Positions 33,368 through 42,011 are shown, counted from the first letter of the stretch. The stretch: 64,000 nucleotides of DNA from Bacillota bacterium (GCA_023412715.1 JAEZCC010000042.1:62001-126000), one strand, 5' to 3'. The notes: generated by a model from the letters alone, not told the origin. Numbers and translations: made by a program.

Positions 33368-34909
33368 CTATTTCAGGACCAGCCGGACGGCGTCCCGAAG
33401 GCTGGGCGCCTGACGGAGCTTCTTCCAGACCGCATATTTTTTGGAATCGTTCTGGAAGGTCCCGTCCAGGCTCTGAAGGTAGCGGCCCAGCTCGTCGTAC
33501 ATCGGCTTATAATCCGTGACGTTCTGCGGCAGGGCACACCGGAACCCAAGGCTTTTATTATAAAACACAAGGGAATCGTCCTGTTTTAGGACGGTCAGCG
33601 GGACTTTGTCGCACCGGTATCGGATCAGCCTTCCGGCGAGATTCTCGCTGCCGATCCACTCAGCCTCGGAGGCGTAGCCGCATTCGACGCAGGCAAAAAG
33701 CTCGTCCGAGATTCTGTTCCGGGCCGTCCGCTTCGCGCAGCGCGGGCATGTGGAAAAAAGCCCGTTCGCGCTTACTTCCACCGGCGGGGGCAGCCCCTGT
33801 TCGGGCAGCCTGTATTGCAATATGGCGGCAAGCGCCGCGTACTGCCAGTTGGAGATGCGGCGCGCCGGTTCGTCCCGTGCCGGCAGCTGGTCGTTTTTTC
33901 CGCCGTTCGCCTCCAGAATCACCTGAGAGCGGTTCTCCCGCGCGATTTTTACAATCCGCCCGCAGAGGAGATAGGCGGCCTGTCCCGGTTCGGCCCGCCC
34001 CGAAATCCTGCCCTGTTTCAGGATTTCCCCGCCGGGGCCGCAGACCGTATAGTTCAGCCCGCCGAAAAAGCCCCTCGAAACGCCCATTGTGGATTCCGCG
34101 GGAAGCGCCGGAGCCAGCCCGCAGGCGATGTTCACCATCAGATAGTAACGGCCGTCCCTTTTTGTCAGGCGGGCGGTGTGAAGAAGACCGGGATTTTCAA
34201 GGGCCCGCTTCAGGTCGCCGTACTGCTTTTTCCCGAACGCCAGCGGTACGACGAGATATCTTTTCTTTTCGTCCCGGCCCGACATGGCCGGCATGCCCTC
34301 TGCGACGTACTGAAGGCTCAGGCCGCCCGCGGCAGCTTTGCTGAAATACCCGTCCGCCGCGTTCAGCAGGTACAGCTTTGCGTAGAACCTGTCTTTGAAT
34401 TTGTCGTAAAGCAGGCAGTAATCGCGGTTTACGGCGTATCTGCCGAAATATAGCGGGCGCAGCCGGCCGACCCGGTCAATCAGCTTCGAACAGGCCGAGG
34501 CGAATTCCCGGCGGCCCTTTTCGCTGTTTTCCGCGAGGTCGGCGCAGAGGGAAACGGCGGCGCGGTAATGGGGCGCGTCCAGGTACGCGAGCGGGTACCG
34601 CGCCGCCGGGTCGGCCCGCTTTTGTTCGATATAGGCCGCCGCCAGTGCCGCAAATTCGATTTTCAGCGAATCCTTGAAAGGCTGCACGTGAAAGCCGTTC
34701 AGATCCTTCAGCGTTTTCTTGTCGATCAGCGTGAGCAGCATTTTCTGCGAAATCTGCGCGCCGGATTCCGCCAGCGCGTCGATCCGGTACTCGCAGCGGG
34801 AGAGCAGTTCCTGCAGCGCCTGGGAATACCGCAGAAGGGCGCGGTCCATCAGGGCGCGTTTGCGCCTGCCGGGCCGGTATAGCTGAAGCGTCAATGTTTT
34901 GTAAGCCAT
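33368..34909 (-). CDS. TnpB/Cas12-like protein with degraded RuvC catalytic site
   Basis: A 513-residue protein whose architecture matches IS605 OrfB/TnpB: a basic helical N-terminus (KTLTLQLYRPGRRKRALMDR), a barrel-like middle (RYLVVPLAFGKK, ARLTKRDGRYYLMVNIA), a RuvC core and a Cys4 zinc finger (C388, C391, C407, C410). RuvC-I, normally GIDxG, reads MGVSRG with Ser278 for the Asp. RuvC-II Glu333 (VILEANGG) is present. RuvC-III, normally ADxNAAxN, reads AEWIGSEN with Glu417 for the Asp. It should therefore be nuclease-dead, as in TldR repressors. An ~88-residue C-terminal tail is extra. No transposon ends or TnpA are seen. It lies 29 bp after the phosphatase gene on the same strand. Confidence 0.7.
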   Translation of the reverse strand: MAYKTLTLQLYRPGRRKRALMDRALLRYSQALQELLSRCEYRIDALAESGAQISQKMLLTLIDKKTLKDLNGFHVQPFKDSLKIEFAALAAAYIEQKRADPAARYPLAYLDAPHYRAAVSLCADLAENSEKGRREFASACSKLIDRVGRLRPLYFGRYAVNRDYCLLYDKFKDRFYAKLYLLNAADGYFSKAAAGGLSLQYVAEGMPAMSGRDEKKRYLVVPLAFGKKQYGDLKRALENPGLLHTARLTKRDGRYYLMVNIACGLAPALPAESTMGVSRGFFGGLNYTVCGPGGEILKQGRISGRAEPGQAAYLLCGRIVKIARENRSQVILEANGGKNDQLPARDEPARRISNWQYAALAAILQYRLPEQGLPPPVEVSANGLFSTCPRCAKRTARNRISDELFACVECGYASEAEWIGSENLAGRLIRYRCDKVPLTVLKQDDSLVFYNKSLGFRCALPQNVTDYKPMYDELGRYLQSLDGTFQNDSKKYAVWKKLRQAPSLRDAVRLVLK

Positions 34910-34938
34910 GTTTCGTTCCCACTCAAGTCAGGCCGTTT

Positions 34939-35601
34939 TTACCGGCGCGCGCGGAAGACCAGCGCCGAAAGGTCGTCCTCCGGCTTCCCGCGGGCCAGCG
35001 AGATGCCGGCCGACAGCAGAAGGCGCGCCAGCTTTTCGGCGCTTACCCCAGGCGTCCAGGCGTTCCTCATGTAGGCCGAAATCTGCCCGGCCTTCCAGCC
35101 TCCCCGCAGGTTCCGCCCCGCCCCCGCGCGCAGCAGGCCGCCGCCGACGGCGACGATTGTGTCCGCCTCGCCGACGTTCGAGACGCCGCTGCGGACGACC
35201 CGGCCCTGCAGGGCTTTGCGGGACGTTTTCAGTTCGACCGGTTTTCCCCGGCGGAGCAGGACGACGTCCGGGGTTTCCATCTGAGAGATGAAAATCGTTC
35301 CGCTGGGGATGATCTGCACGATGGTGAAGGCGGAATAGCCGACGCTTTCGCTTTTGCCCGCGGGCTGCGATTCGACAATCATGCCGGCGATCTCTTCGAT
35401 CGGTTCCCCGCGGGCGAGCATCGCCAGCATCATTTTAACGGCCAGCGAGGCCAGAATGGCCGCTTTTTCGCCCCCGCCGGGGCCGTCGGCCAGCATGGCG
35501 GTGACGCCGGCTTCGCCGCGGACGATTTCAATTCGGTCCCCGCACAGCTTTTCCCCGGATCGGCCTACGCACCGGCCGCAGACGTCAATTTGAGCGGCCA
35601 A
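34939..35601 (-). CDS. SpoIIE-type (PP2C) protein phosphatase
   Basis: A 220-residue PP2C-fold phosphatase. LADGPGGGEKAAILAS (~residues 38-53) carries the metal-binding Asp-Gly, and the C-terminal GKPEDDLSALV carries the second metal-binding Asp pair. The family dephosphorylates serine/threonine on anti-anti-sigma or related proteins. The start overlaps the sensory hydrogenase gene by 17 bp, a pairing known in clostridia as a hydrogen-sensing signalling module. It could relay the hydrogenase signal; the target is not encoded here. Confidence 0.88.
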   Translation of the reverse strand: MAAQIDVCGRCVGRSGEKLCGDRIEIVRGEAGVTAMLADGPGGGEKAAILASLAVKMMLAMLARGEPIEEIAGMIVESQPAGKSESVGYSAFTIVQIIPSGTIFISQMETPDVVLLRRGKPVELKTSRKALQGRVVRSGVSNVGEADTIVAVGGGLLRAGAGRNLRGGWKAGQISAYMRNAWTPGVSAEKLARLLLSAGISLARGKPEDDLSALVFRARR

Positions 35602-37312
35602 TGTTTTCCCCTTCCTCCGGCATGATGTTTTTGGTCAGCTGGTGCAGCGCCACTTCCGTCTCGGAGGTGGTCTCGCCGAGAAGGTTGGCGATCTCCTGCA
35701 CCACCCGCATCTGCTTGCTGATTGCCTCTTTCGCAAACGCGGCGGTTTCTTCGGTAGTGCGGCGCTGGTTTTCCAGCATCCGCTCCTCATGCGTGATGTC
35801 TTCCAGAAGAATGAACAGCAGGCTGCTGTTTTCGACCAGGACGACGGTCTGCCTCACGATCAGATTCAGATTTTTATAATTCTGCTTGTGGTTCAGGATG
35901 TTTTTCCCGGTCGCCAGGACCTTTTCAAAATCGGGGCTGGGCAGGATGTGCTGGATCGGCCGGCCGACGGACTTTTCGTTCAGGTGCAGCAGCTTCGCCG
36001 CCGAAGGGTTGAACTGCTCCACGTTCAGGGCGGCGTTGATAATCAGGATGCCGGTCGGCGCGTTCTCGACGACCGCGTTCGACATGCTTTCCGCAAGCTC
36101 CCGCATGTACGGGATGCACATGCGGATGTCGGCCTTTCCCTGCAGCACGGCGATTGCTTTTTCGCGGCAGGTGTTGTACCCGCAGCAGCCGCAGTTCAGC
36201 TCTTTTTCCGGCGAGGTCTTTCCCGTCGCAGCCAGGACCCGCTGAATCTCTTTCTCGTCGATGACGACTTTTCTGCCGGAGCGCGTGCGGAATTTCTTCG
36301 AGAACTGCGCGTCGATCCCCTCCGTGAGCGCGGCGGGGGCCTCGTTCTGGAGCTTTACGTTCTGAATCAGCACGTTCTTGGATTTTAGAAAACCGACGTG
36401 CATCATTCTCAGCGCCGGGCCGCCGAGGCATCCGCCGGTGCAGGCGTTCATCTCGAAAAAGTAACCGGAAAGATCGTCGCGCACGACGGAGTCCAGAATT
36501 TCAATGCAGCGGTCGACCCCGTCGACGCTCAGACATTCGTACGTTCTGCGCTCTTCGCGCAGCAGGTTCTTGATAATGCCGCCGGGGGCGGGGTAGTACC
36601 GCGGCAGCGTGTTGCTCAGAGTCCTGCCGTTGCGGTCCTGCTTCGAAAAATCGATCGCTTCCCCGCGGAACCATTGATCCAGCTCGTCGAAGGTCAGAAC
36701 GGCGAACAGCGAGCCGCCGTTGTCCGGGTCGATGCATTCGTATTTTTTTGAGATGCACGGCCCGATGAACACGACCTTTGCCCGCACGCCGTAAATCTCC
36801 TTAATCATGTGGGAGTGCGCGATGACCGGCGTCACCACCGGCGCCAGCTGGGGGATGAGGGAGGGGTAATTTTTTTCAATCAGCAGGTTGACCGAGGGGC
36901 AGGCCGACGTGATGATGTTCTTCATCCGGCGCTTCCGGATCAGCTTTTCGTATTCCCGGGTGACCTGCTCGGCGCCGATTGCGGTTTCTTCCACGTGCAC
37001 AAAGCCGAGCTGCTTGAGCGCGGCCGAGATTTTCAGAATCCCGCACTGCGGGAATGCCGCAATGTAAGACGGCGCCAGAGAAACATAGAGCTTTTCGCCG
37101 GCATCGATCGCTTTTTTTATCTTCGGCAGGTCGCTGTTGATCGATTTTGCGTTCTGCGGGCAGACAAGCAGGCAGTTGCCGCAGTAGATGCATTCGTCGC
37201 CGATGATATGGATCTGCTCGTCCCGGTACGCGATTGATTTGACGGGGCAGTTCCGGATGCACTTGTAGCAGTTTTTGCAGTTCGATTTATTGAGCCGGAT
37301 GATATCTTCCAT
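35585..37312 (-). CDS. Sensory-type [FeFe] hydrogenase with PAS domain
   Basis: A 575-residue protein. The N-terminus has two [4Fe-4S] motifs (CKNCYKCIRNCP, CIYCGNCLLVCP). H-cluster motifs follow: L1 TSACPS, in which the proton-transfer Cys of catalytic TSCCP is Ala; L2 GPCISKKYE; and L3 FFEMNACTGGCLGG. Then come an extra Fe-S segment (CGCCGYNTC...C) and a PAS domain (VVENAPTGILIINAALNVEQ) with a helical tail. Loss of the proton-transfer Cys and the PAS domain mark group C/D-like sensory enzymes. It probably senses hydrogen and signals through the phosphatase encoded after it. Confidence 0.9.
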   Translation of the reverse strand: MEDIIRLNKSNCKNCYKCIRNCPVKSIAYRDEQIHIIGDECIYCGNCLLVCPQNAKSINSDLPKIKKAIDAGEKLYVSLAPSYIAAFPQCGILKISAALKQLGFVHVEETAIGAEQVTREYEKLIRKRRMKNIITSACPSVNLLIEKNYPSLIPQLAPVVTPVIAHSHMIKEIYGVRAKVVFIGPCISKKYECIDPDNGGSLFAVLTFDELDQWFRGEAIDFSKQDRNGRTLSNTLPRYYPAPGGIIKNLLREERRTYECLSVDGVDRCIEILDSVVRDDLSGYFFEMNACTGGCLGGPALRMMHVGFLKSKNVLIQNVKLQNEAPAALTEGIDAQFSKKFRTRSGRKVVIDEKEIQRVLAATGKTSPEKELNCGCCGYNTCREKAIAVLQGKADIRMCIPYMRELAESMSNAVVENAPTGILIINAALNVEQFNPSAAKLLHLNEKSVGRPIQHILPSPDFEKVLATGKNILNHKQNYKNLNLIVRQTVVLVENSSLLFILLEDITHEERMLENQRRTTEETAAFAKEAISKQMRVVQEIANLLGETTSETEVALHQLTKNIMPEEGENIGRSN

Positions 37313-37755
37313 CGTATTTCACCATCTTGCCGGAAAATACTGGTCACACCAATTTTTCAAAAAATTTCTTGCCGACGGGTCCGCTGCAACCATTATAACA
37401 TATCCGCGGTGCGTTCCGCTATGGTAACATGAGGAACGGATCGGCGGTACGCCGCTTTTACGATTTATTTTATCATGGCGGCTCCCCCGGGGAAAACAAA
37501 TTTAAGCGCGGGACGACCCGCGCGCCGGTGCCTGCATTATAAATATGGTTTTTTGCAGGAACTGTTTTCTGAGGCCGGAGCGGTCCGCCGCGGTTGCAGG
37601 AAACGCAGCGCCGGCGGGCCCTGCGAGGATTTCAGGCCTTCGGAAACGGCTTTTCGTCCGCCCGAAATGACGCGTTTCCGCCCGATTTCGTTGACGCGCC
37701 GCGGTTCGCATGATAAAGTTGCGATGAAAATCCAAATATCGGAGCGGTGAAATGA
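37313..37755. other. Divergent hydrogenase promoter region, 443 bp
   Basis: Lies between the sensory and catalytic hydrogenase units. A minus-strand TATAAT (37392-37397) precedes the sensory gene, without a good -35. TTGACG (37691-37696) and TAAAGT (37714-37719), 17 bp apart, precede the rightward operon. GC-rich inverted repeats occur (for example GCGCGGG/CCCGCGC near 37506-37523). This is the most likely place for a regulator of both units to act. Confidence 0.5.
37691..37719 (+). promoter_or_regulatory. Promoter of the catalytic hydrogenase operon
   Basis: TTGACG, a 17-bp spacer and TAAAGT; the GGAG ribosome site is at 37741-37744. Confidence 0.45.
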
Positions 37756-38016
37756 ATGAGGAACATTGTAATCTGTGTGGGAAATTCATGCTATTCGAAA
37801 GGCTCCTGCGGCATTGCGAGGGAGCTTCGGAAATTAATCGAGAAATATAATCTGAGCGACGTCACGGTCAGCGCTTCCTTCTGCATGAAGCACTGCAGTC
37901 CCGAGGGCGTTTCCATGCAGATCGACGGGAATGTGGTGAACGGCGTCACGCCAGAGAATCTCGGCGACGTTTTTGCAAAATACGTTTTGAGCTCCGTGGC
38001 CTGCCCTTCCCGTTAA
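37756..38016 (+). CDS. Thioredoxin-like [2Fe-2S] ferredoxin domain protein
   Basis: An 86-residue protein similar to the C-terminal part of NuoE/HydA-gamma subunits. Cysteines in VGNSCYSKGSCGIA and SFCMKHCSPEG supply the four ligands of a [2Fe-2S] cluster. It is probably an electron-transfer partner of the hydrogenase encoded 57 bp downstream. ATG 37756 is used; the overlapping ATG four bases upstream is in another frame. Confidence 0.88.
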   Translation: MRNIVICVGNSCYSKGSCGIARELRKLIEKYNLSDVTVSASFCMKHCSPEGVSMQIDGNVVNGVTPENLGDVFAKYVLSSVACPSR

Positions 38017-38073
38017 ATCCATGCCGTTTCCGGCCGGGACAAAAGGGCAGAGCAATCGAAAGGCAAGGGAAAA

Positions 38074-39534
38074 ATGAGGCTGTTTGATACCAACGTGCAG
38101 CAACTGAAATATGAAGTGCTGAAAGAGGTGGTCCGCCTTGCCTCCAGAGACGAACTGGAGGAAGGGCTGGACGGGATCCCCGAGAAAATTGTCCCGGGTC
38201 CCGACGCCACCATGCGCTGCTGCATTTACTGCGAGAGGGCCATTGTGAAAGAGCGCGTCAAGCTGGCGATGGGCGGGCATGAAAACACCCCCGGCGTCGT
38301 GGAAGTGATCGACATCGCCTGCGACGAGTGCCCGACGGACCGCATGTATGTGACCGAGGCGTGCCGCGGCTGCATTGCGCACCGCTGCCAGGCCGCCTGC
38401 CCCGTCGGGGCAATCAGCTTTCAGAACCACAAGGCGGTCATCGACCGCAGCAAATGCAGGGAATGCGGACTGTGCATGAAGGCATGCCCTTATAACGCCA
38501 TCACCGTCCTGGAACGCCCGTGCATCCTGGCGTGCAAGGCGAAAGCCATCTCGCTCGACGAACACAACAAGGCGAAAATCGATTTCACCAAGTGCGTCGG
38601 CTGCGGCATGTGCGTCCGGCAGTGCCCGTTCGGGGCCATTGTCGACAAGTCCTTCCTGCTGGACACGGTCCGCCTGCTGCGCCGCGCGAAAAGCGAGAAG
38701 AGCTTCAACGTCTATGCCGTGGTCGCGCCCGCCCTTGCAAGCCAGTTCACTTACGCGAAGCTCGGGCAGGTCGTCTCCGGCCTTCGGGAGGTCGGGTTCT
38801 GCGACGTGGTCGAAGTGGCGCTCGGCGCGGACCTGACGGCGGAGAAGGACGCGAAAGAGCTTGCGGAAAAGGGCTTTCTCACGTCTTCCTGCTGCCCGGC
38901 GTTCGTTCAGTATATCCGGTCCGCTTTCCCCGAGCTGGCCGATCGCATTTCCGGCAATGCCTCCCCTATGGTCGAGACGGCGAGGCTGATCAAGCAGAAG
39001 GACAAGACGGCGAAGGTCGTGTTTATCGGCCCCTGCATCGCGAAAAAGATGGAATACCGGCAGAAGCCGATCGAGGGGATCGTCGACTGCGTGATTACGT
39101 TTGAGGAGCTGCAGGCCCTTCTGGACGGCATGGGCGTCAAGGTGGAAGAACTGCCGGAGGAAGAACTGGACGACGCCACGTATTTCGGCAGGATTTTTGC
39201 GAAGCACGGGGGCGTCACCGAGGCCGTTCAGCACGCGCTCGAGGAAAACCAAATCGATTTTCAGGTCGCGCCGGCCATGTGCGACGGGCTGGAGGAGTGC
39301 CGTGCCGCGCTTCTGAAAGCCTCAAAAGGAAAGGCGGACTTCAATTTTGTGGAAGGCATGGCGTGCCCGGGCGGCTGCATCGGCGGCGCCGGCTGCATCA
39401 GCTCGGGCCACGCGGCGAAAAACAAGATGAACCTTGAAACCTACGCCAAAAAAGCTCTGGATATCGATTCCGAAACCTGTTTCGACCAGGTGGTTTCCGC
39501 CACGCTTAAAAGTTTGGTCTACAGTAAAAAATAA
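38074..39534 (+). CDS. [FeFe] hydrogenase, group B-like catalytic subunit
   Basis: A 486-residue enzyme. A Cys-rich N-terminus (CCIYCERA, CDECPTD, CRGCIAHRCQAACP) precedes two ferredoxin motifs (CRECGLCMKACP, CVGCGMCVRQCP). The H-cluster motifs are L1 TSSCCPAF with both cysteines, L2 IGPCIAKKMEY and L3 FVEGMACPGGCIGGAG. It interconverts protons and hydrogen using reduced ferredoxin. GPC in place of MPC in L2 and the domain layout fit group B enzymes. The operon also holds the [2Fe-2S] protein and TM1266. Confidence 0.93.
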   Translation: MRLFDTNVQQLKYEVLKEVVRLASRDELEEGLDGIPEKIVPGPDATMRCCIYCERAIVKERVKLAMGGHENTPGVVEVIDIACDECPTDRMYVTEACRGCIAHRCQAACPVGAISFQNHKAVIDRSKCRECGLCMKACPYNAITVLERPCILACKAKAISLDEHNKAKIDFTKCVGCGMCVRQCPFGAIVDKSFLLDTVRLLRRAKSEKSFNVYAVVAPALASQFTYAKLGQVVSGLREVGFCDVVEVALGADLTAEKDAKELAEKGFLTSSCCPAFVQYIRSAFPELADRISGNASPMVETARLIKQKDKTAKVVFIGPCIAKKMEYRQKPIEGIVDCVITFEELQALLDGMGVKVEELPEEELDDATYFGRIFAKHGGVTEAVQHALEENQIDFQVAPAMCDGLEECRAALLKASKGKADFNFVEGMACPGGCIGGAGCISSGHAAKNKMNLETYAKKALDIDSETCFDQVVSATLKSLVYSKK

Positions 39535-39551
39535 GGGAGGAATTTTCGGCT

Positions 39552-39908
39552 ATGCTGTGCAAAGACTGCAGTTATTACCACGCGCTTTCCAAAGATGATT
39601 TCGGGGATTCGGACGCTTCCTTCTGCGAATTCGCCGACATGCTGTTCCTCGACGACGTCGACAATCTGGAGGCGGAGTATCCCTGCAAGCAGATCAGCTT
39701 CGGCGAATATCTGCAAAAGCAGGCCTCCGGCTGCGCCGCTTCGGCGGCCGGCAGATACGCCAGGCCCGAGCTGTTCCGCGAGCTGCAGGAATGCGGGGTC
39801 TGCATGCTCAAATTCCCCGACGCCGCCGTCGGGAAGTGCTTCCGCGGGAAGGCGGATTCGAACGCGCGCCATGCGGTCCTGGAAACCTCCGGGGCGCGGA
39901 AGAAGTAA
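39552..39908 (+). CDS. Small Cys-rich protein of the hydrogenase operon
   Basis: A 118-residue protein with ATG 39552 after AGGGAGG, 17 bp from the hydrogenase stop. Eight cysteines are spread over the chain (CKDC near the N-terminus, then C25, C45, C61, CGVC at ~79-82, and C94), enough for a metal or Fe-S site, but not in a ferredoxin pattern. The rest is acidic and soluble. I do not recognise the family. Close spacing suggests a partner, maturation or electron-transfer role. Confidence 0.75.
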   Translation: MLCKDCSYYHALSKDDFGDSDASFCEFADMLFLDDVDNLEAEYPCKQISFGEYLQKQASGCAASAAGRYARPELFRELQECGVCMLKFPDAAVGKCFRGKADSNARHAVLETSGARKK

Positions 39909-40106
39909 GACGGAGGAAACAAACCGTACGGAAATATTCCTTAAATCCGCAGGACGGACAAAACGCGGAGAAAGAGGGATATGATAGAAAAGGCCGCTGC
40001 GCGTGGCGTTTCCGCCGCACTGGCCCGAAAGCAGCCCTTATCTTGATTGCCGACCGCAAAGAATTCCGAGCGGGAAGAGCTTCGCCATTTTTCTGTTCAA
40101 TGGATG

Positions 40107-40140
40107 AAAAATGCCCTTTCCGCGTGGAAAGGGCATTTTT
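40107..40140 (+). terminator. Terminator-like hairpin inside the hydrogenase cluster
   Basis: AAAAATGCCCTTTCC and GGAAAGGGCATTTTT form a perfect 15-bp stem around GCGT. It ends 6 bp before the ribosome site of the TM1266 gene, so it may separate or attenuate the two halves of the operon. Confidence 0.7.
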
Positions 40141-40156
40141 ATTTAGGAGAAAATGT

Positions 40157-40399
40157 ATGGAAAAACGAATCGGCGTCGTCGCCGTGGTGGTGGAGGACCT
40201 CTCTTCCGCCGCCGCCGTCAACGAAATTCTCCACCGGTTTTCAGACATCATCGTCGGGCGCATGGGGGTTCCTTACCGGGAGCGGGGAATTTCCGTCATC
40301 TCCGTCCTTGTGGACGGAAGCAACGACAGCATCAGCGCAATGACGGGGAAGCTCGGGCGCGTCCCGTCGGTGTCCGTAAAAACGGCTCTGGCAAAATAA
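40157..40399 (+). CDS. TM1266-family iron-only hydrogenase system regulator
   Basis: An 80-residue protein with an ACT/NikR-like ferredoxin fold pattern. MEKRIGVVAVVVEDLSSAAA, the central FSDIIVGRMGVPYRERGISV and DGSNDSISAMTGKLGRVPSV match the TM1266 group that accompanies [FeFe]-hydrogenase maturation genes and is thought to be regulatory. ATG 40157 follows AGGAGA; an ATG four bases earlier is in another frame. It lies directly after the hairpin at 40107-40140. Confidence 0.9.
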   Translation: MEKRIGVVAVVVEDLSSAAAVNEILHRFSDIIVGRMGVPYRERGISVISVLVDGSNDSISAMTGKLGRVPSVSVKTALAK

Positions 40400-40436
40400 C
40401 CGGAATCGAATCGATAAAATAAAGGGGCAAAAAATC

Positions 40437-41009
40437 ATGAATCGCAAAAATCAGAAAGTGACCGTATGGGTTGCCGAAGCGGCGCTGCTTCTGGCATTGC
40501 TGGCAGCCGTTCAGCTGCTGACCTTCGCCGTGCCGAAATCCGTCCCACTCGCCGGGCAGCTTTTTACCGGCTCGCTTGTCAACATGGTGCTGATTGTGGG
40601 CGTGGGCTCCGTCGGCTTTTCCGGCACGGCCGTGGCGGCCGTCGTCTCTCCGCTGCTCGCGTACGCGTTCGGGCAGATGACCTTTCCGCAGATGATTCCG
40701 GTGGTCGCGGTCGGGAACCTGATTATTGTCGCGATCCTCTGGTTTTTCCTCCGCCCCGCCGATTCCGAAACGCCCGGCGTCGGCAGAAGCGTTCTGGGCG
40801 TCGTCGCGGGGGCCGTTGTGAAAACGGCATTTTTGTGGGGCGCGACCGTCTGGGTGATTATCCCCATGTTTTTCGCCCGGAAGGCCCCGGTCGCGGAAAA
40901 GCTCGGCATGATGTTCTCGTGGCCGCAGGCGATCACCGCGGTCATCGGCGGAATCCTTGCGCTGCTGATTCTGCCGGCCGTGCGCGCCTACCGGAAAAAG
41001 CGCGCCTGA
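40437..41009 (+). CDS. Small integral membrane protein, ECF S-component-like
   Basis: A 190-residue protein with about five or six hydrophobic segments and a basic C-terminus (YRKKRA). The pattern (LLLALLAAVQLLTFAVPKSV, GVGSVGFSGTAVAAVVSPLL, VVAVGNLIIVAILWFFLRP) resembles the S-components of ECF vitamin or metal transporters. In this operon it could import a cofactor precursor or metal for hydrogenase assembly, but no ligand can be named. It follows TM1266 by 37 bp and is probably cotranscribed. Confidence 0.7.
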   Translation: MNRKNQKVTVWVAEAALLLALLAAVQLLTFAVPKSVPLAGQLFTGSLVNMVLIVGVGSVGFSGTAVAAVVSPLLAYAFGQMTFPQMIPVVAVGNLIIVAILWFFLRPADSETPGVGRSVLGVVAGAVVKTAFLWGATVWVIIPMFFARKAPVAEKLGMMFSWPQAITAVIGGILALLILPAVRAYRKKRA

Positions 41010-41034
41010 TTCCGCGCGGCTTTTCCCGCCGGGC

Positions 41035-41076
41035 GGCGGCAGCCGCCCGAAACGGTCAGGCGGCTGCCGCCGTTTT
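41035..41076 (+). terminator. Terminator after the hydrogenase cluster
   Basis: GGCGGCAGCCGCC (41035-41047) and GGCGGCTGCCGCC (41059-41071) are inverted copies followed by GTTTT. The right arm overlaps the last Ala codons of the convergent permease. Confidence 0.6.
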
Positions 41077-42011
41077 GGCCTTTCCCCTCTTCTGCAGGCA
41101 GTCGTAGCCCACGGCGAGGAGCAGGACAATCCCTTTGATGATCATCTGGGTGTAGCTATCAATGTTCAGCAGGACAAAGCCGTTCGTCAGAATCCCGAGA
41201 ATCAGGGTGCCCGCGACGACGTTCGAGATTTTGCCGGAGCCGCCGGTGATGCTGACGCCGCCGAGGATCGCCGCGGTCAGCGCGTCGAATTCAAAGCCCT
41301 GCCCGGCGATGGGCTGCGCGGAGTTGGTGCGCGAGAGCATGACGATTCCGGCCACGCCGGCGAAAAAGCCGGAGAGCGTGTACGCAAGGTACTTGATGCC
41401 CTTGATTTTGATGCCGGAAAGGCGGGAGGCCTCTTCGTTGCCACCCACCGCATAGAAGTATCTGCCGAAATAGGTTTTGTTCAGCGCAAAAGAGCCGAGC
41501 AGGAAGACGACTATCATGATGATGACCGGGATCGGGATAATCCATAAATATCCCTGGCCGACGATTGCGAAATTCGCCGGGAAGCCGTAAATCGGAAGGC
41601 CGCCGCAGATCTTATACGCCGCGCCCTGCAGGATGATCTGCGTGGCGAGCGTCACGATAATGGCGGGGATGCCGATATGGCGACAATCCAGCCGTTCAGG
41701 AAGCCGGTCAGGGTTGTCATAAGCAGGCCGACCAGGCAGGCCAGCCAGGGGTTCACGCCGCCGCTGACCATCAGGAAGGCGGTGACGACGTTGATCATGC
41801 TGATCTGCGAGCCGATTGAAAGGTCGATGCCGCCCAGCAGCACGACGAAGGTCATGCCTACGGCCGCGACGCCCAGCATGGAGGCCTGGCGGGTCAGGTC
41901 CAGCAGGTTCGAGACCTGCAGAAACGCCGGCGTGGCGATTGAAAACACAATGAATATTACGACCAGGACCGTAAACATGGCATATTTCTTGATAAAACTG
42001 AAAAAATTCAT
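41056..42011 (-). pseudogene. RbsC-like sugar permease with a single-base frameshift
   Basis: Two frames together make one CUT2 permease. The first (from ATG 42009-42011) runs FTVLVVIFIVFSIATPAFLQ to NGWIVA and then hits a stop at 41652. The second continues GIPAIIVTLATQIILQGAAY to the end at 41056. The break is near 41680, where one base is missing from what should read GTC-GCC-CAT-ATC. As written, the transporter lacks a pore, so either the operon is inactive, another permease serves it, or the base is a sequencing error. The family loops GIDLSIGSQ and LTAAILGGVSITGGSG are otherwise intact. Confidence 0.85.

Noticed and set aside
37640..37680. Guide-target match between the TnpB-like downstream region and the hydrogenase promoter region (GCGGAAACG)
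   Set aside because: A 9-base match is about what chance predicts between regions of these lengths.
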